The notes: generated by a model not told the origin, from the letters alone. A stretch of DNA of 64,000 nucleotides from UBA8190 sp003453695 (GCA_036796975.1 DAIRBY010000009.1:1-64000), one strand, 5' to 3'; shown: positions 42,771 through 51,974, counted from the stretch's first letter. Program-made: numbers and translations.

Positions 42771-44183
42771 TCAGTGGAAGGCTTCCACCGCCGCAGATCC
42801 ACCCACCACGAGCAGCCCGTCTCCTGCGCTCACCCCGGCGAAGGTGGGTGGCGGGCCGGTGTCGAGGGGTAGCGACCAGCGGGTGGTGCCCGAGGCCGGG
42901 TCGACGCCGTACAACCTCTGGTCGGCCCGGTCGGCCACCCACAACGCCCCTCGAGCCAGGGTGGGAGAGCTGGCACCGCCACCCGGGGACGCCCACGTCC
43001 AGCCCCGCCGCAGCGCGCCCGGCCCCACCTGCACCTGGTCGATGGTGCCCGAGTCCGAGCACACCACGTACAGCTCCGACGCGCCGTAGGCGGTGGCACC
43101 GCGCGAGTTGCACAGGGGCACACTGGCCGCCGCCCCTCCCACGCCGCCCAGGGACGCCGCGGTGAGCAGATACCCGGTGCCGCCCTTGCCGACGATGAAC
43201 AGCTGCCCGTTGCCCACCTGCACGGGGGTGGTCGATCCGAGGTCGAGGTCCTCACGGTTGAGCTGCGCCCAGTTGGACGGCGCCCAGTACTGCTTTTCGG
43301 CCAGGGCGGGGGAGAGCTCGATGACGGCGTTGCCGTGGTCGAAGGCCTGGCCCTGTCCGGCGGCGCCGTTGCCGGCGGAGACGAACACGTCGCCGGAGGC
43401 GTCCGTGGCCGGGCCGGCCGGAGCCCAGACGGCCCCCTCGTTGGCGCTCGGAACCTTGTAGGTGAGCTGCGCTCCGCTGCCGCTCTCGGGCACGCCGATC
43501 ACCCACCCGTGGTAATTCCCGCAGTCGCCGTAGTTCCCGCCGAATCCGACGAGCACGTCGCCGTTGTCGAGGGCCAACCCGGCCCGCTGCAGCTGGGCAG
43601 CCGCCGACCAACCGGGCTGGTCCAGGTCGCGGCTCCAGCGCACGGCGTGGGAGGAGAGGTCGATGGCGAAGAGCTGGTGCGTGACGGCGCTGCCGTTCCA
43701 CAGCGCCGCCGACACGAACAGGGTGGCGCTGCCCGGGTCGATCGTCATGGTCGAGGTCACGCCGACGGTCGGGGAGATGTCGCCGCAGGGCAGGGCTCCC
43801 GCCGGCACGGCCGCGCCCAGATGGCGGGACCAGGTGATGGCACCGGTCGAAGCGGACAGCCCGTACACCGTGTCGGCTTCGGTGGCGACGACCACCTGGC
43901 CGCGGAAGACGAGGGGCTCGCCGTAGACGGCGCCGTCGAGGTGGGGTGAGGTCCACGCCGGTGTCGGGGACGCGCGCAGGTTCGCCTCTGTGGTGTCGGC
44001 GGACGTGCGCAGGTTGCTGCCGCCGTAGGTCGTCCAGTCCGAGGCCGCCGGCGCCGCCGTGGTGGTCGTGGTCGATGTGGTCGCCGTGGCGGCGTGATGG
44101 TGCGTGGCGGCAGGCCCTCCGCAGCTCGCCGCTGTCATGAACAGCGCCAAGAGAAGGAGCCGGCGCCGAGTCGTCACCGTCAT
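42771..44183 (-). CDS. Secreted lipoprotein with PQQ-like beta-propeller repeats
   Basis: The 470-residue protein has a signal sequence (RRRLLLLALFMTAASC) with a lipobox-like MTAASC, so it is probably a lipoprotein, followed by a Thr/Ala linker. Eight-bladed propeller-type repeats follow, with motifs such as VVVATEADTVYGLSASTGAITWSR, HQLFAIDLSSHAVRWSR and RLYGVDPASGTTRWSLP. These resemble BamB/PQQ-type propellers without dehydrogenase active residues. No partner is known. It sits upstream of the aconitase gene; cotranscription is possible, but the proteins are unrelated in place and role. Confidence 0.8.
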   Translation of the reverse strand: MTVTTRRRLLLLALFMTAASCGGPAATHHHAATATTSTTTTTAAPAASDWTTYGGSNLRTSADTTEANLRASPTPAWTSPHLDGAVYGEPLVFRGQVVVATEADTVYGLSASTGAITWSRHLGAAVPAGALPCGDISPTVGVTSTMTIDPGSATLFVSAALWNGSAVTHQLFAIDLSSHAVRWSRDLDQPGWSAAAQLQRAGLALDNGDVLVGFGGNYGDCGNYHGWVIGVPESGSGAQLTYKVPSANEGAVWAPAGPATDASGDVFVSAGNGAAGQGQAFDHGNAVIELSPALAEKQYWAPSNWAQLNREDLDLGSTTPVQVGNGQLFIVGKGGTGYLLTAASLGGVGGAAASVPLCNSRGATAYGASELYVVCSDSGTIDQVQVGPGALRRGWTWASPGGGASSPTLARGALWVADRADQRLYGVDPASGTTRWSLPLDTGPPPTFAGVSAGDGLLVVGGSAAVEAFH

Positions 44184-44252
44184 GGCCGGGCCATCATCGC
44201 TCCGGTGGTGTACCCCGAAGGCGGCGGTTGAGTCGCACTCGGAGCTGGGGCC

Positions 44253-45059
44253 GTGGTGAAGTTGTCCTCTGTGCAGCACCCAGAGCCGCCGACCGCGAGC
44301 GGAACCGGCGACAAGATCCGCATCGGGTTCTTCTCATTCACGGAGATCACTGATCCGGGCGCCCACGTCGCCTACAACGCCTGGCACCAGCTCGACCACC
44401 TTCCCGAGCAGCTGCCCGTTCCCGGCATCGCCTGGGGCCAGCGCTGGGTGTCGACCCCGGCGTGCCGGGCGCTGCGGGCTGTCGACGGCGAGCGCCTGGC
44501 GCCCATCCATTACGTGACGTTGTATCTGATGACCGAGCCGGTGACCGAGACGCTCCGGGCGTTCGCCGCCCTGGCCGAGGAGCTGCACCGACAAGACCGC
44601 TTCTTCGAAGCGCGCCGATCCCGTCTGTCGGGTCCCTTCGATGTGCTGGGCGCCGCCGCCGCCCCTCGAGTGCAGGTTTCCGCCGCCGCCGTGCCCTACC
44701 GGCCGAACACCGGGGTGTACGTGATGGTCGAAGAGGCGGTCTCGGACGATGGGGGAGACGCCGACCTCTGGCGCCGGCCGGACGACCAGCAGGCGTTGAT
44801 CACTGTCGACGGCGTGGCGGGGGTGTGGATGTTCGCGGCGCGGGAGGACGGTCTCGGGCGATGGCGGCCCGGCCGTCACCGGATCACGGTCTGTTACCTG
44901 GACGGTGACCCGCTCCGTGTAGCCGAGGCGCTGTGGCCCGTTCTCGAATCACGAAGGCGCGACGACCTGAGGACGGTTTTCGCCGGGCCGTTCGAGACCG
45001 TCACCCCGTGGCACTGGGACTGGTTCGAGGAGCAGGCTGCACCCGCGCCGTCGGCCTAG
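44253..45059 (+). CDS. Hypothetical protein with dimeric alpha/beta-barrel features
   Basis: The 268-residue protein was not recognised. It begins RIGFFSFTEITDPGAHVAYNAWHQLDHLPEQL and has repeated strands (HYVTLYLMTEP; VYVMVEEAV; ITVCYLDGDPL) that suggest two ferredoxin-like subdomains, as in EthD/Dabb proteins. A His-rich run (AWHQLDHLPEQ) might be functional. The stop codon overlaps that of the convergent reductase by three bases (CTAG at 45056-45059). The GTG start has GGAG eight bases upstream. Confidence 0.65.
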   Translation: MVKLSSVQHPEPPTASGTGDKIRIGFFSFTEITDPGAHVAYNAWHQLDHLPEQLPVPGIAWGQRWVSTPACRALRAVDGERLAPIHYVTLYLMTEPVTETLRAFAALAEELHRQDRFFEARRSRLSGPFDVLGAAAAPRVQVSAAAVPYRPNTGVYVMVEEAVSDDGGDADLWRRPDDQQALITVDGVAGVWMFAAREDGLGRWRPGRHRITVCYLDGDPLRVAEALWPVLESRRRDDLRTVFAGPFETVTPWHWDWFEEQAAPAPSA

Positions 45060-46060
45060 AGCTCGACGAGCACCTTGCCGGTGTTGGCGCCGGTGAAGAG
45101 CATGTTGAGCGCCTCGGGGGCGCGTTCGAGGCCGTGCACGACGTGCTCGGCATGCATGATCCTCCCCTCGGCCAGCCACCCGGCCAGCTCCAGTTGCGCC
45201 GACGGGTAGCGCTCCAGATAGTCGAAGACGATGAAGCCCTCCATGCGGCCGCGTCGAGGGATCAGGTTCACGACGTTGGCCGGCCCCGCCGGGCGCTCGG
45301 TGGCGTTGTAGAGCGAGATGGCCCCGCACAGCACGACCCGTCCTCGCATGGCCAGCTGGCCCAGGCAGATGTCGAGGATCTCCCCGCCCACGTTGTCGAA
45401 GTACAGGTCGATGCCTTCGGGGCAGTGCCTGTGCAGGGCCTTGGCCACGTCCTCGTGGCGGTAGTCGACGGCGGCGTCGAAGCCGAGGGACTCGGTGATC
45501 CAGGCGCACTTCTCGGCCGTGCCGGCGATGCCCACCACCCTGGCGGCGCCCTTCAGTTTTGCGATCTGCCCGGCGAGCGAGCCGGTCGCCCCGGCCGCCC
45601 CCGACACCACCACGGTGTCGCCCTCCTGCAGCCGGCCCACCTCGAGGAGCCCGAAGTAGGCGGTCATGCCGTTGACGCCGTAGACGTTGAGGGCGGCGCC
45701 GGGGTCGATGCCGGGCGGCACCACCTGCATGAGATCCGACGTCGAGGCGACGATGTACTCCTGCCATCCGGTGAGCCCGTACACCACGTCGCCCACGGCG
45801 AGGCGGTCGGTGCGGCTCCCCACACCCCCGCCGCTGCCACCTGAGCGCACCACGTCTCCCACGCCGATGGGCGGGAGGTAGCTGGGCCGGTCGTCCATCC
45901 AGGTGCGGATGGTGGGGTCGATCGACAGCCACTTCACCTTGACCAGCGCCTCGCCGCCGGCGAGCTCGGGGACTTCTGCCACCTCGAGCCGGAATGTCTC
46001 CTCGTCGACCATGCCCACGGGACGTCGGGCCAGGACGAGGCGCCGGTTCTGCGGGCTCAC
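45056..46060 (-). CDS. NADPH-dependent MDR-family oxidoreductase (prostaglandin reductase/CurA-like)
   Basis: The 334-residue enzyme has the zinc-free medium-chain dehydrogenase pattern: WLSIDPTIRTWMDD, GVGDVVRSGG, and VYGVNGMTAYFGLLEVGRL with GDTVVVSGAAGATGSLAGQIAKL (NADPH-binding GxGxxG-like AAGATGS). It continues with DLYFDNVGGEI and GANTGKVLVEL. The family reduces double bonds of enones such as prostaglandins. The GTG overlaps the stop of the upstream F420-type gene by 3 bases, so they are cotranscribed. The physiological substrate is unknown. Confidence 0.9.
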   Translation of the reverse strand: MSPQNRRLVLARRPVGMVDEETFRLEVAEVPELAGGEALVKVKWLSIDPTIRTWMDDRPSYLPPIGVGDVVRSGGSGGGVGSRTDRLAVGDVVYGLTGWQEYIVASTSDLMQVVPPGIDPGAALNVYGVNGMTAYFGLLEVGRLQEGDTVVVSGAAGATGSLAGQIAKLKGAARVVGIAGTAEKCAWITESLGFDAAVDYRHEDVAKALHRHCPEGIDLYFDNVGGEILDICLGQLAMRGRVVLCGAISLYNATERPAGPANVVNLIPRRGRMEGFIVFDYLERYPSAQLELAGWLAEGRIMHAEHVVHGLERAPEALNMLFTGANTGKVLVEL

Positions 46061-47085
46061 GCCGCCCACTCCTTCAATTGCTCGATGCTCCGGAGGGCGT
46101 CGGGGCCGATGGCGGTGACGTTGAGCACGGTCACACCGGCCTCCCGGTAGGCGGCGATGCGCTCTTTTATGTAGCCGGGCGGGCCCACGAGCGAGGTCTT
46201 CTCGAGCAGCTCGCCGGGTACCAGCGCCGCCGCCTCGTCCTTCTTGCCGGCGAGGTAGAGCTCCTGGATCTCCTCCGCCTCCTTCTCGTATCCGTAGCGG
46301 CGGGTGAGCGAGTTGTAGAAGTTGCGGCCCTTGGCGCCCATGCCGCCGATGTAGAGCGCCGCCATGGGGCGGGCCAGCTCGCGGAGGTTCTCGAGCCCGT
46401 CGCCGACGGCGAGCAGCCCGCCGGCGGCGATCTCGAGCGTTCCCAGCCCGGGCGCCCGCCGCGTCCCGCCCTCGGCCAGGGCGCCGCCCCACACCTCGGC
46501 GGCGCGCTCGGGCACGAACAGGAATGGGAACCAGCCGTCGGCCAGCTCGGCGGCCATGGCCACGTTCTTCGGCCCCATGGCCGCCACCCAGATGGGGATG
46601 GCGTCGCGGACGGGGCGGTTGATGAGCTTGAGCGGCTTGCCCAGTCCCGTGCCCTGCCCGGGTGGCAGCGGGATGGTGTACAGGCCCTCGTTGGTGATGA
46701 CCTCGCGTCGCCACACCCGCCGGCAGATGCCGATGATCTCGCGGGTGCGCTCGAGGGGCTGGGTGTACGCCACGCCGTGCCATCCCTCGATCACCTGGGG
46801 GCCCGATGCTCCCAGGCCGAGGATGAAGCGACCCTCGCTCAGGGCGTCGATCCCCGCCGCCGTCTGGGCCAGGAGCACCGGGGTGCGGGAGTAGATGGGC
46901 AAGATGGCCGAGCCGATCTCGAGGCGGCTCGTCTTGGCGGCGATGTAGCCGAGCTGGCTCGGGGCATCGAGCCCGTATGCCTCGGCGACCCAGACGATGT
47001 CGAGCCCGGCCCGCTCGAGCTCGGCCACGTAGTCGGCGGACTCCTTGATCCCCCGCGAGTAGTCGAGCATCGTGCTCACCCGCAT
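46057..47085 (-). CDS. F420-dependent LLM-class oxidoreductase
   Basis: The 342-residue TIM-barrel enzyme begins MRVSTMLDYSRGIKESADYV and has GLDIVWVAEAYGLDAPSQLGY, SAILPIYSRTPVLLAQTAAG, RFILGLGASGPQVIEGWHG, and IPIWVAAMGPKNVAMAAELADGWFPFLF. This is the F420-dependent subgroup of luciferase-like monooxygenases. It probably transfers hydride between F420 and an alcohol or enone. The ATG follows GGAGG, and the gene overlaps the MDR reductase by 3 bases. The substrate is unknown. Confidence 0.9.
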   Translation of the reverse strand: MRVSTMLDYSRGIKESADYVAELERAGLDIVWVAEAYGLDAPSQLGYIAAKTSRLEIGSAILPIYSRTPVLLAQTAAGIDALSEGRFILGLGASGPQVIEGWHGVAYTQPLERTREIIGICRRVWRREVITNEGLYTIPLPPGQGTGLGKPLKLINRPVRDAIPIWVAAMGPKNVAMAAELADGWFPFLFVPERAAEVWGGALAEGGTRRAPGLGTLEIAAGGLLAVGDGLENLRELARPMAALYIGGMGAKGRNFYNSLTRRYGYEKEAEEIQELYLAGKKDEAAALVPGELLEKTSLVGPPGYIKERIAAYREAGVTVLNVTAIGPDALRSIEQLKEWAA

Positions 47086-47120
47086 CGCCGGCCTCCCATG
47101 TCCTCGTGGTGGTGGGCCGC

Positions 47121-47888
47121 TCAGCCCACCGTGGCGATGCCGCCGTCGACCGGCACGACGGCTCCCGTCATGTAGGAGGACGCCGGCGAGGCCAGGAAGA
47201 TGGCGATGCCGGCCATGTCGTCGGGCCGCCCGATGCGCTTCATGGGCGCCGACGCGGCGATCTGCTCCCCGAACGAATCCAGGGTGGCCGCCATCATCTT
47301 GGACTCGAAGGGGCCGGGGGCGATGGCGTTGACCGTGATGCGCGGCGCGAGACGGCGGGCCAGATGTCGCGTCAACTGGTGCACGGCCGCCTTCGACGCC
47401 GAGTAGGAGTAGGTCTCGAGCACCGGAACGTGGATGCCGTCGATCGACCCGACGTTGATCACGCGGGCGGGGTCGTCGTCGGTGGCAGCCTCCTCGAGCA
47501 ACGGGACCAGGAATTTGGTGGTGTGGAACACACCCTTCACGTTGAGCGACAGCACCCGGTCCCACGCCGCGTCGTCGAACTGCTCGAGCGGTGTGCCCCA
47601 GGTGTTCCCGGCGTTGTTGACGAGCACGTCCAGGCGCGGTTCGCGGCCGGCCAGGGCGTCGGCCAGCTGACGGCAGCCGGCCTCGGTGGACAGATCGGCG
47701 GGCAGGGCGATGCAGGTGCCCTTCTCCGACAGCTCGGCGGCGGTCTGCTCGCAGGCCTCCGCCTTCCGGGACGAGATGTAGACCTTGGCACCGGCCTCCA
47801 CGTAGCCGGAGGCGATCATGCGGCCGATCCCTCTCGACCCTCCCGTCACCAGCGCCGTCTTGCCGGCGATCGAGAACAGGTCGGGCAC
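47121..47888 (-). CDS. Short-chain dehydrogenase/reductase (SDR)
   Basis: The 255-residue classical SDR has the NAD(P) motif ALVTGGSRGIGRMIA, VLVNNAGNTWGTPL, the catalytic Ser in INVGSIDG and YSYSASKAAVHQLTRHL (Y-x3-K). PGPFESKM and GAVVPVDGGIATVG follow. It oxidises or reduces an alcohol/ketone. The GTG start has TATCCT 8 bases upstream with no ribosome site, suggesting a leaderless mRNA. It lies 35 bases upstream of the F420-type gene on the same strand and may feed the same pathway. Confidence 0.93.
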   Translation of the reverse strand: MPDLFSIAGKTALVTGGSRGIGRMIASGYVEAGAKVYISSRKAEACEQTAAELSEKGTCIALPADLSTEAGCRQLADALAGREPRLDVLVNNAGNTWGTPLEQFDDAAWDRVLSLNVKGVFHTTKFLVPLLEEAATDDDPARVINVGSIDGIHVPVLETYSYSASKAAVHQLTRHLARRLAPRITVNAIAPGPFESKMMAATLDSFGEQIAASAPMKRIGRPDDMAGIAIFLASPASSYMTGAVVPVDGGIATVG

Positions 47889-47896
47889 GGCCGCGG

Positions 47897-47902
47897 AGGA
47901 TA
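47897..47902 (-). promoter_or_regulatory. -10 element giving a leaderless SDR mRNA
   Basis: On the minus strand TATCCT ends 8 bases before the GTG of the SDR gene. No Shine-Dalgarno sequence intervenes. The spacing is the same as at the UdgB, Fpg and PIG-L starts. Confidence 0.45.
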
Positions 47903-47958
47903 GCCGTCAGAGGCGCCGGCACCGTCACCCGCCGGGTGTACCGTCGGTCGCAGTTTCT

Positions 47959-49602
47959 ATGTCCGACCCCATCCACGCCGTGACGAACCAGGCGCCTCCG
48001 CTCCAGGATTACGACCTCTACGCCGCCGACAGGGTGCTGCGACAGGGAGTGGAGCGCCAAGGTGCGGGCTGGGCCGACGACGAGCTGCACGATGTGGGCC
48101 GGCGCGCCGGGAGCGCCGAGTGCATCGCCTGGGGTTTCGACGCCAACCGGTTCCCACCCGCGTTGCGGGCCTTCGACCGCTACGGGGCCCGCATCGACGA
48201 GGTCGAGTTCCACCCCGCCTGGCACGAGCTGGTCTCCTTCGCCGTGGAGCACGGCATGCACGGCACCCCGTGGGCAAACTCGCGCCCCGGTGCGCACGTG
48301 GCCAGGACGGCGGCCTTCTACCTGTGGTCGCAGGTGGAGAGCGGGCACGGCTGTCCCATCTCCATGACCTACGCCTCCGTGCCGACAGTGCGCCATCAAG
48401 CCGAGCTGGCCGCCGTGTGGGAGCCGCTCGCCGAGAGCCGCCGCTACGACCCCGGCCTGCGCCCGGTGTCCGACAAGGCCGGCGTCCTGCTCGGCATGGC
48501 CATGACCGAGCGCCAGGGCGGCTCGGACGTGCGCGCCAACATCACCACCGCCGTCGCCGACGACGAGGTGCCCGGCTTCACCTACCGCCTCGTCGGCCAC
48601 AAGTGGTTCTGCTCGGCCCCCATGTGCGACGCCTTCTTGGTCCTGGCCAAGTCGCGAGGCGGGTTGTCGTGCTTCCTCATGCCGCGCGTCCTCTCCGACG
48701 GCCGCCACAACGCCATGCACCTGGCCCGTCTCAAGGACAAGCTGGGCAACAGGTCGAACGCCTCGGCCGAGATCGAGCTGCACGGAGCCCTGGCCTTCCT
48801 GGTGGGCGAGGAAGGACGGGGCGTGCGCACCATCGTCGACATGGTCAACTGCACGCGCCTCGACTGCGTCACGGGCTCGGCCGCCCTCATGCGTCAAGCG
48901 CTGGTGCAGGCTGTGCACCATGCCCGTCACCGCCACGCCTTCGGAAGCCGGCTCGTGGAGCAACCCCTCATGGCCAACGTGCTCGCCGACCTGGCCCTCG
49001 AGTCGGAGGCGGCGACGTCGCTCATGGTCCGCCTGGCCGGCGCCGCCGACCAGGCCGAGGGCGACGAGCAGGAGGAGCGCCTGCGGCGCATCGGCACGGC
49101 GGTGGGCAAGTACTGGGTGTGCAAGCGCACGCCCCCCATGGTCGCCGAGGCTCTCGAGTGCCTGGGGGGCAACGGTTACGTGGAGGAGTCGGTGATGCCC
49201 CGGCTGCTGCGCGAAGCGCCGCTCAATTCGATCTGGGAGGGGTCGGGGAACGTCAACGCCCTCGACGTCCTGCGGGCCGCCGCCAAGGAGCCCGGCGTGG
49301 TCGACGCCCTCTTCGGCGAGCTGGGCCAGGCGGCCGGTGGCGACCGCCGCCTGGACGACCACGTCGGCGCCCTGCGCAAGGAGCTCGACCACGGCACCGA
49401 CCTCGAGTACCGGGCCCGGCGGCTGGTCGAGGCCATGGCGCTGGCGCTGCAGGGGTCGCTGCTCGTGCGGTTCGCACCCACCGCCGTGGCCGACGCCTTC
49501 TGCGCCTCGCGCCTGGGCGGCGACGGAGGTCACGCCTTTGGGACGCTCCCCTCCGGTGTCGACTGCAGCGCCGTCCTGGAGCGTGCTGCACCCGGCCTCT
49601 GA
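47959..49602 (+). CDS. Acyl-CoA dehydrogenase-family protein, AidB-like
   Basis: The 547-residue flavoprotein has the AidB/ACAD pattern: MSMTYASVPTVRHQ-type region (GCPISMTYASVP), GMAMTERQGGSDVRAN, GHKWFCSAPMCDAFLVLAK, FLMPRVLSDGRHNAMHLARLKDKLGNRSNAS, HRHAFGSRLVEQPLM, and ALECLGGNGYVEESVMPRLLREAP with SIWEGSGNVNALDVLR. AidB proteins are linked to the alkylation response in E. coli, but many actinobacterial homologues are plain acyl-CoA dehydrogenases. The ATG has no ribosome site; a TACCGT hexamer lies 14 bases upstream. It diverges from the SDR gene. Confidence 0.9.
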   Translation: MSDPIHAVTNQAPPLQDYDLYAADRVLRQGVERQGAGWADDELHDVGRRAGSAECIAWGFDANRFPPALRAFDRYGARIDEVEFHPAWHELVSFAVEHGMHGTPWANSRPGAHVARTAAFYLWSQVESGHGCPISMTYASVPTVRHQAELAAVWEPLAESRRYDPGLRPVSDKAGVLLGMAMTERQGGSDVRANITTAVADDEVPGFTYRLVGHKWFCSAPMCDAFLVLAKSRGGLSCFLMPRVLSDGRHNAMHLARLKDKLGNRSNASAEIELHGALAFLVGEEGRGVRTIVDMVNCTRLDCVTGSAALMRQALVQAVHHARHRHAFGSRLVEQPLMANVLADLALESEAATSLMVRLAGAADQAEGDEQEERLRRIGTAVGKYWVCKRTPPMVAEALECLGGNGYVEESVMPRLLREAPLNSIWEGSGNVNALDVLRAAAKEPGVVDALFGELGQAAGGDRRLDDHVGALRKELDHGTDLEYRARRLVEAMALALQGSLLVRFAPTAVADAFCASRLGGDGGHAFGTLPSGVDCSAVLERAAPGL

Positions 49603-49624
49603 GCGCCGAGCACCGGTCGCCACC

Positions 49625-50221
49625 GTGCCCGAGTTCTTCGACGTGGTGCGTTCGCAGCGGGCGTGCCGCGCCTTCGCCCCCGATCCCCTCTCCGACGAGT
49701 TGGTGGAGCAGGTGCTCGAGGCGGCGACCCACGCGCCCAGCGCCGAGAACCGTCAGCCGTGGGTGTTCGTGGTGGTGCGCGACGACAAGGAGCGCGCCGT
49801 CCTCGGCGAGCTCACCCGGCGGGCGTGGGAGGGAGGCGGCCGGCGCCACTCCGAGCGCCGGCTCGCGGCCGGCCTGCTCCGAGACGTCGACCACGGTGCC
49901 ACCGGCGGGGTGGCGGCAGCGCCCGTGGTGGTGGTCGTGTGCGCCGACACCGAGGCGGTGAGCCCGGCGGTCCTCGAAGCCTCGATCTTCCCGGCGGTGC
50001 AGAACCTGCTTCTCGCCGCCGGCGCCCTGGGGCTCGGGAGTGCGCTCACGACCTTGCCGCTCGCCTTCTCGGCCGAGATGGCCGACGCGCTCGGGCTGCC
50101 CGACGCCCTGCGTCCCGTGGCCGTGGTGCCCTTGGGCCGTCCCGCCCGCCCTCTGGGCGCGCCGAAGCGGCGGCCGGTGTCGGAGGTGGCCCATCGCGAG
50201 CGCTTCGGCGCCGGCTGGTAG
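49625..50221 (+). CDS. Nitroreductase-family protein (second)
   Basis: The 198-residue protein begins PEFFDVVRSQRACRAFAPDPL and has ATHAPSAENRQPWVFVVVRDD, ASIFPAVQNLLLAAGALGLGSAL, and ends PLGRPARPLGAPKRRPVSEV. The pattern is a short FMN nitroreductase. The GTG start is 22 bases after the acyl-CoA dehydrogenase stop, so the two may be one operon. The substrate is unknown; the family also includes enzymes that act on flavins or dehydrohalogenate, so the function is left open. Confidence 0.83.
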   Translation: MPEFFDVVRSQRACRAFAPDPLSDELVEQVLEAATHAPSAENRQPWVFVVVRDDKERAVLGELTRRAWEGGGRRHSERRLAAGLLRDVDHGATGGVAAAPVVVVVCADTEAVSPAVLEASIFPAVQNLLLAAGALGLGSALTTLPLAFSAEMADALGLPDALRPVAVVPLGRPARPLGAPKRRPVSEVAHRERFGAGW

Positions 50222-50228
50222 CGGCGCC

Positions 50229-50780
50229 GTGCACCATCACGAATACGCCGTGGAGGTCGACGGCACACCCGAGGAGGTGTGGTCGTTGTTCTGGTACCGC
50301 GGCCCCCGCCCGCCGGGCCAGGGGCCGGTGCACATCGAGATCCTCCATCCGGGTGACGACGTGGGGGAGGGGCTGGTGCGGCACTGCACCTTCCGGGTCC
50401 CCCGCTATCTCCTGACCGGCGGGGTGGGCCATTCCTGGGAATGGCTCACCCAGGTGAAGCCGCACGAGTCGTGGAAGTACGACGCCGTCGGCAAGCCGCT
50501 GTGGAGCAAGGCCGAGGGCTGGACGCGCCTCGAGGCCATGGACGGGGGCCGGACCCGCATACACTTCAGCGAGACCTACCACGCCTTCAACCCGCTGTGG
50601 CGGGCGCTGCTCGAAGCGCGCGTGCACCGCTTCATCTCCAAGGACAACGATTCGCTCATCGCCGGGGCCATGGCCGAGGGGCTGCGGCGTCTGCGCCAGG
50701 CGCGTGGCGTCGGGAAGGCCGGTGTGACCGAGGTCCCGGACCGAGCGGAGTCGCCCCAAGCGGAGCCGCCCGCCGACTAG
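50229..50780 (+). CDS. SRPBCC (START-like) family protein
   Basis: The 183-residue protein begins VHHHEYAVEVDGTPEEVWSLFWYRG, the polyketide-cyclase/START N-terminal pattern. It has RYLLTGGVGHSWEWLTQVKP, WTRLEAMDGGRTRIHFSETYHAFNPLW and a C-terminal helix (RVHRFISKDNDSLIAGAMAEGLRRL). SRPBCC proteins bind hydrophobic ligands in a deep cavity. The GTG is 7 bases after the nitroreductase stop. The last 25 residues are charged and possibly disordered. Confidence 0.8.
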   Translation: MHHHEYAVEVDGTPEEVWSLFWYRGPRPPGQGPVHIEILHPGDDVGEGLVRHCTFRVPRYLLTGGVGHSWEWLTQVKPHESWKYDAVGKPLWSKAEGWTRLEAMDGGRTRIHFSETYHAFNPLWRALLEARVHRFISKDNDSLIAGAMAEGLRRLRQARGVGKAGVTEVPDRAESPQAEPPAD

Positions 50781-50788
50781 CAGTGTCC

Positions 50789-51974
50789 TCAGGGGGCTCC
50801 CGCGCCGGAGAACTGGTGGAGGCGCATGTCCTCCACCAGTGCGGCCAGGGACCTCTCGCTCCGGTTCGACTGCCCCCAGGCGGCGGCGAGCGGTGCCGGC
50901 CCGCCGAAGAGCCAGCCTTGGCCGAAGCGGAGCCCCCAGCGCTGCAGTTCGTCCGCCTCGGCCTGGGTCTCGACGCACTCGGCCACCAAAAGGGCGCCGA
51001 TGTCGCGGGCGAAGGAGACGAAGGCGGCCATGAGGCTGCGGCGGGCCGGGTCGATGTCGACGGCCCGCACCAGTGAACCGTCCACCTTGATCACGTCGGG
51101 AGCCAGGTCGACGATGTGGCGGAAGCTGGCGTACCCCGCCCCCGCATCGTCCACCACGATCAGCACACCGCAACGGCGGAGGTGCTCCACGGTCTCACGG
51201 AAGCGGTGGTAGTTCTCGACCAAGACGTGCTCGGTGACCTCCACGGCGAGACGGCGCGGCCACCGCTGACAGAGCACGGCCACCACCTCGTCACTCGAGA
51301 GAAGGTCCGGACTGGCGTTGAGGCTCAAGGTCGTCCCCACCGGCAACCCCTCGATCCCGGAGAGTGCCGAGCGTATGGCGTGTGCCTCGAGGGTGGCGCC
51401 CATCCCCACCGATGCCGCCCGCTCGAACCACACGTCGGGCCCCTCCGAGTCGGGGAAGCGGCTCAAGGCTTCGTAGGCCACGACCCGCCCGTTCTCCATG
51501 TCGACGATGGGCTGGTACACCGTGGCCAGCCCGCGGTCGGCGACCACGGCCTCGACTCGGGCCCGCGCCTCGTCGCGCTCGTGTTGCTGGCGGCGCGAGC
51601 TCGCCAGCTGGGCTTCCAGGTCCGCTTCGACCTGGGCCCGCAGCGCCGTCTCCCTGGTGCATCGCCGGGCGTCGATCACGGCGATGGGGAGCCACAGAAG
51701 CGCCATGGCCACAACCAGTGCGCCGAGCACCCCCGGTGCGCCCCGCAGGGCGCCGGCGAGATGGGCGAAGGCCGCCGTCCCCTCCGACAGAGCGGTGACG
51801 GCGGCGAGGAAGACGAGCACCACCGCCGCCTCCCCGCGATGGCGGACGCCCCGTCGCGCCGCGCGACGCAGCNNNNNNNNNNGGCCGCCGCCGCGGCCGG
51901 GACGCCCGTGTGGACCTGACCGGCGGCGTGGCGCAGAGCGAGAAGGCCGGCGCCTCGGACCGGGGCTCGTTCAC
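50789..51974 (-). CDS. EAL-domain c-di-GMP phosphodiesterase, interrupted by an assembly gap
   Basis: From the GTG at 51974-51972 (overlapping the upstream GGDEF-EAL stop as GTGA) the frame reads VNEPRSEAPAFSLC to the N-run at 51882. After the N-run the EAL gene continues in another frame, LRRAARRGVRHRGEAAVVLVFLAAV, so the true gap length must be a multiple of three. The rest has two membrane helices, a coiled-coil-like linker (EADLEAQLASSRRQQHERDEARARVEAVV) and an EAL domain: YEALSRF, SLNASPDLL, VEVTEHV, VVDDAGAGYASFRH, VIKVDGSLV and VAECVET. The DDFG motif reads DDAG. It probably hydrolyses c-di-GMP. Confidence 0.75.
51873..51882. other. Assembly gap (ten N)
   Basis: Ten undetermined bases join two contigs. 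The gap falls inside the EAL gene, and its nominal length puts the two halves in different frames. A real length divisible by three would restore one reading frame from 51974 to 50789. Confidence 0.95.

Noticed and set aside
46057..49623. Minus-strand open frame of nearly 1200 codons across the catabolic block
   Set aside because: Only its last 342 codons form a real gene (the F420 LLM enzyme). The rest is antisense to the acyl-CoA dehydrogenase and out of frame with the SDR.
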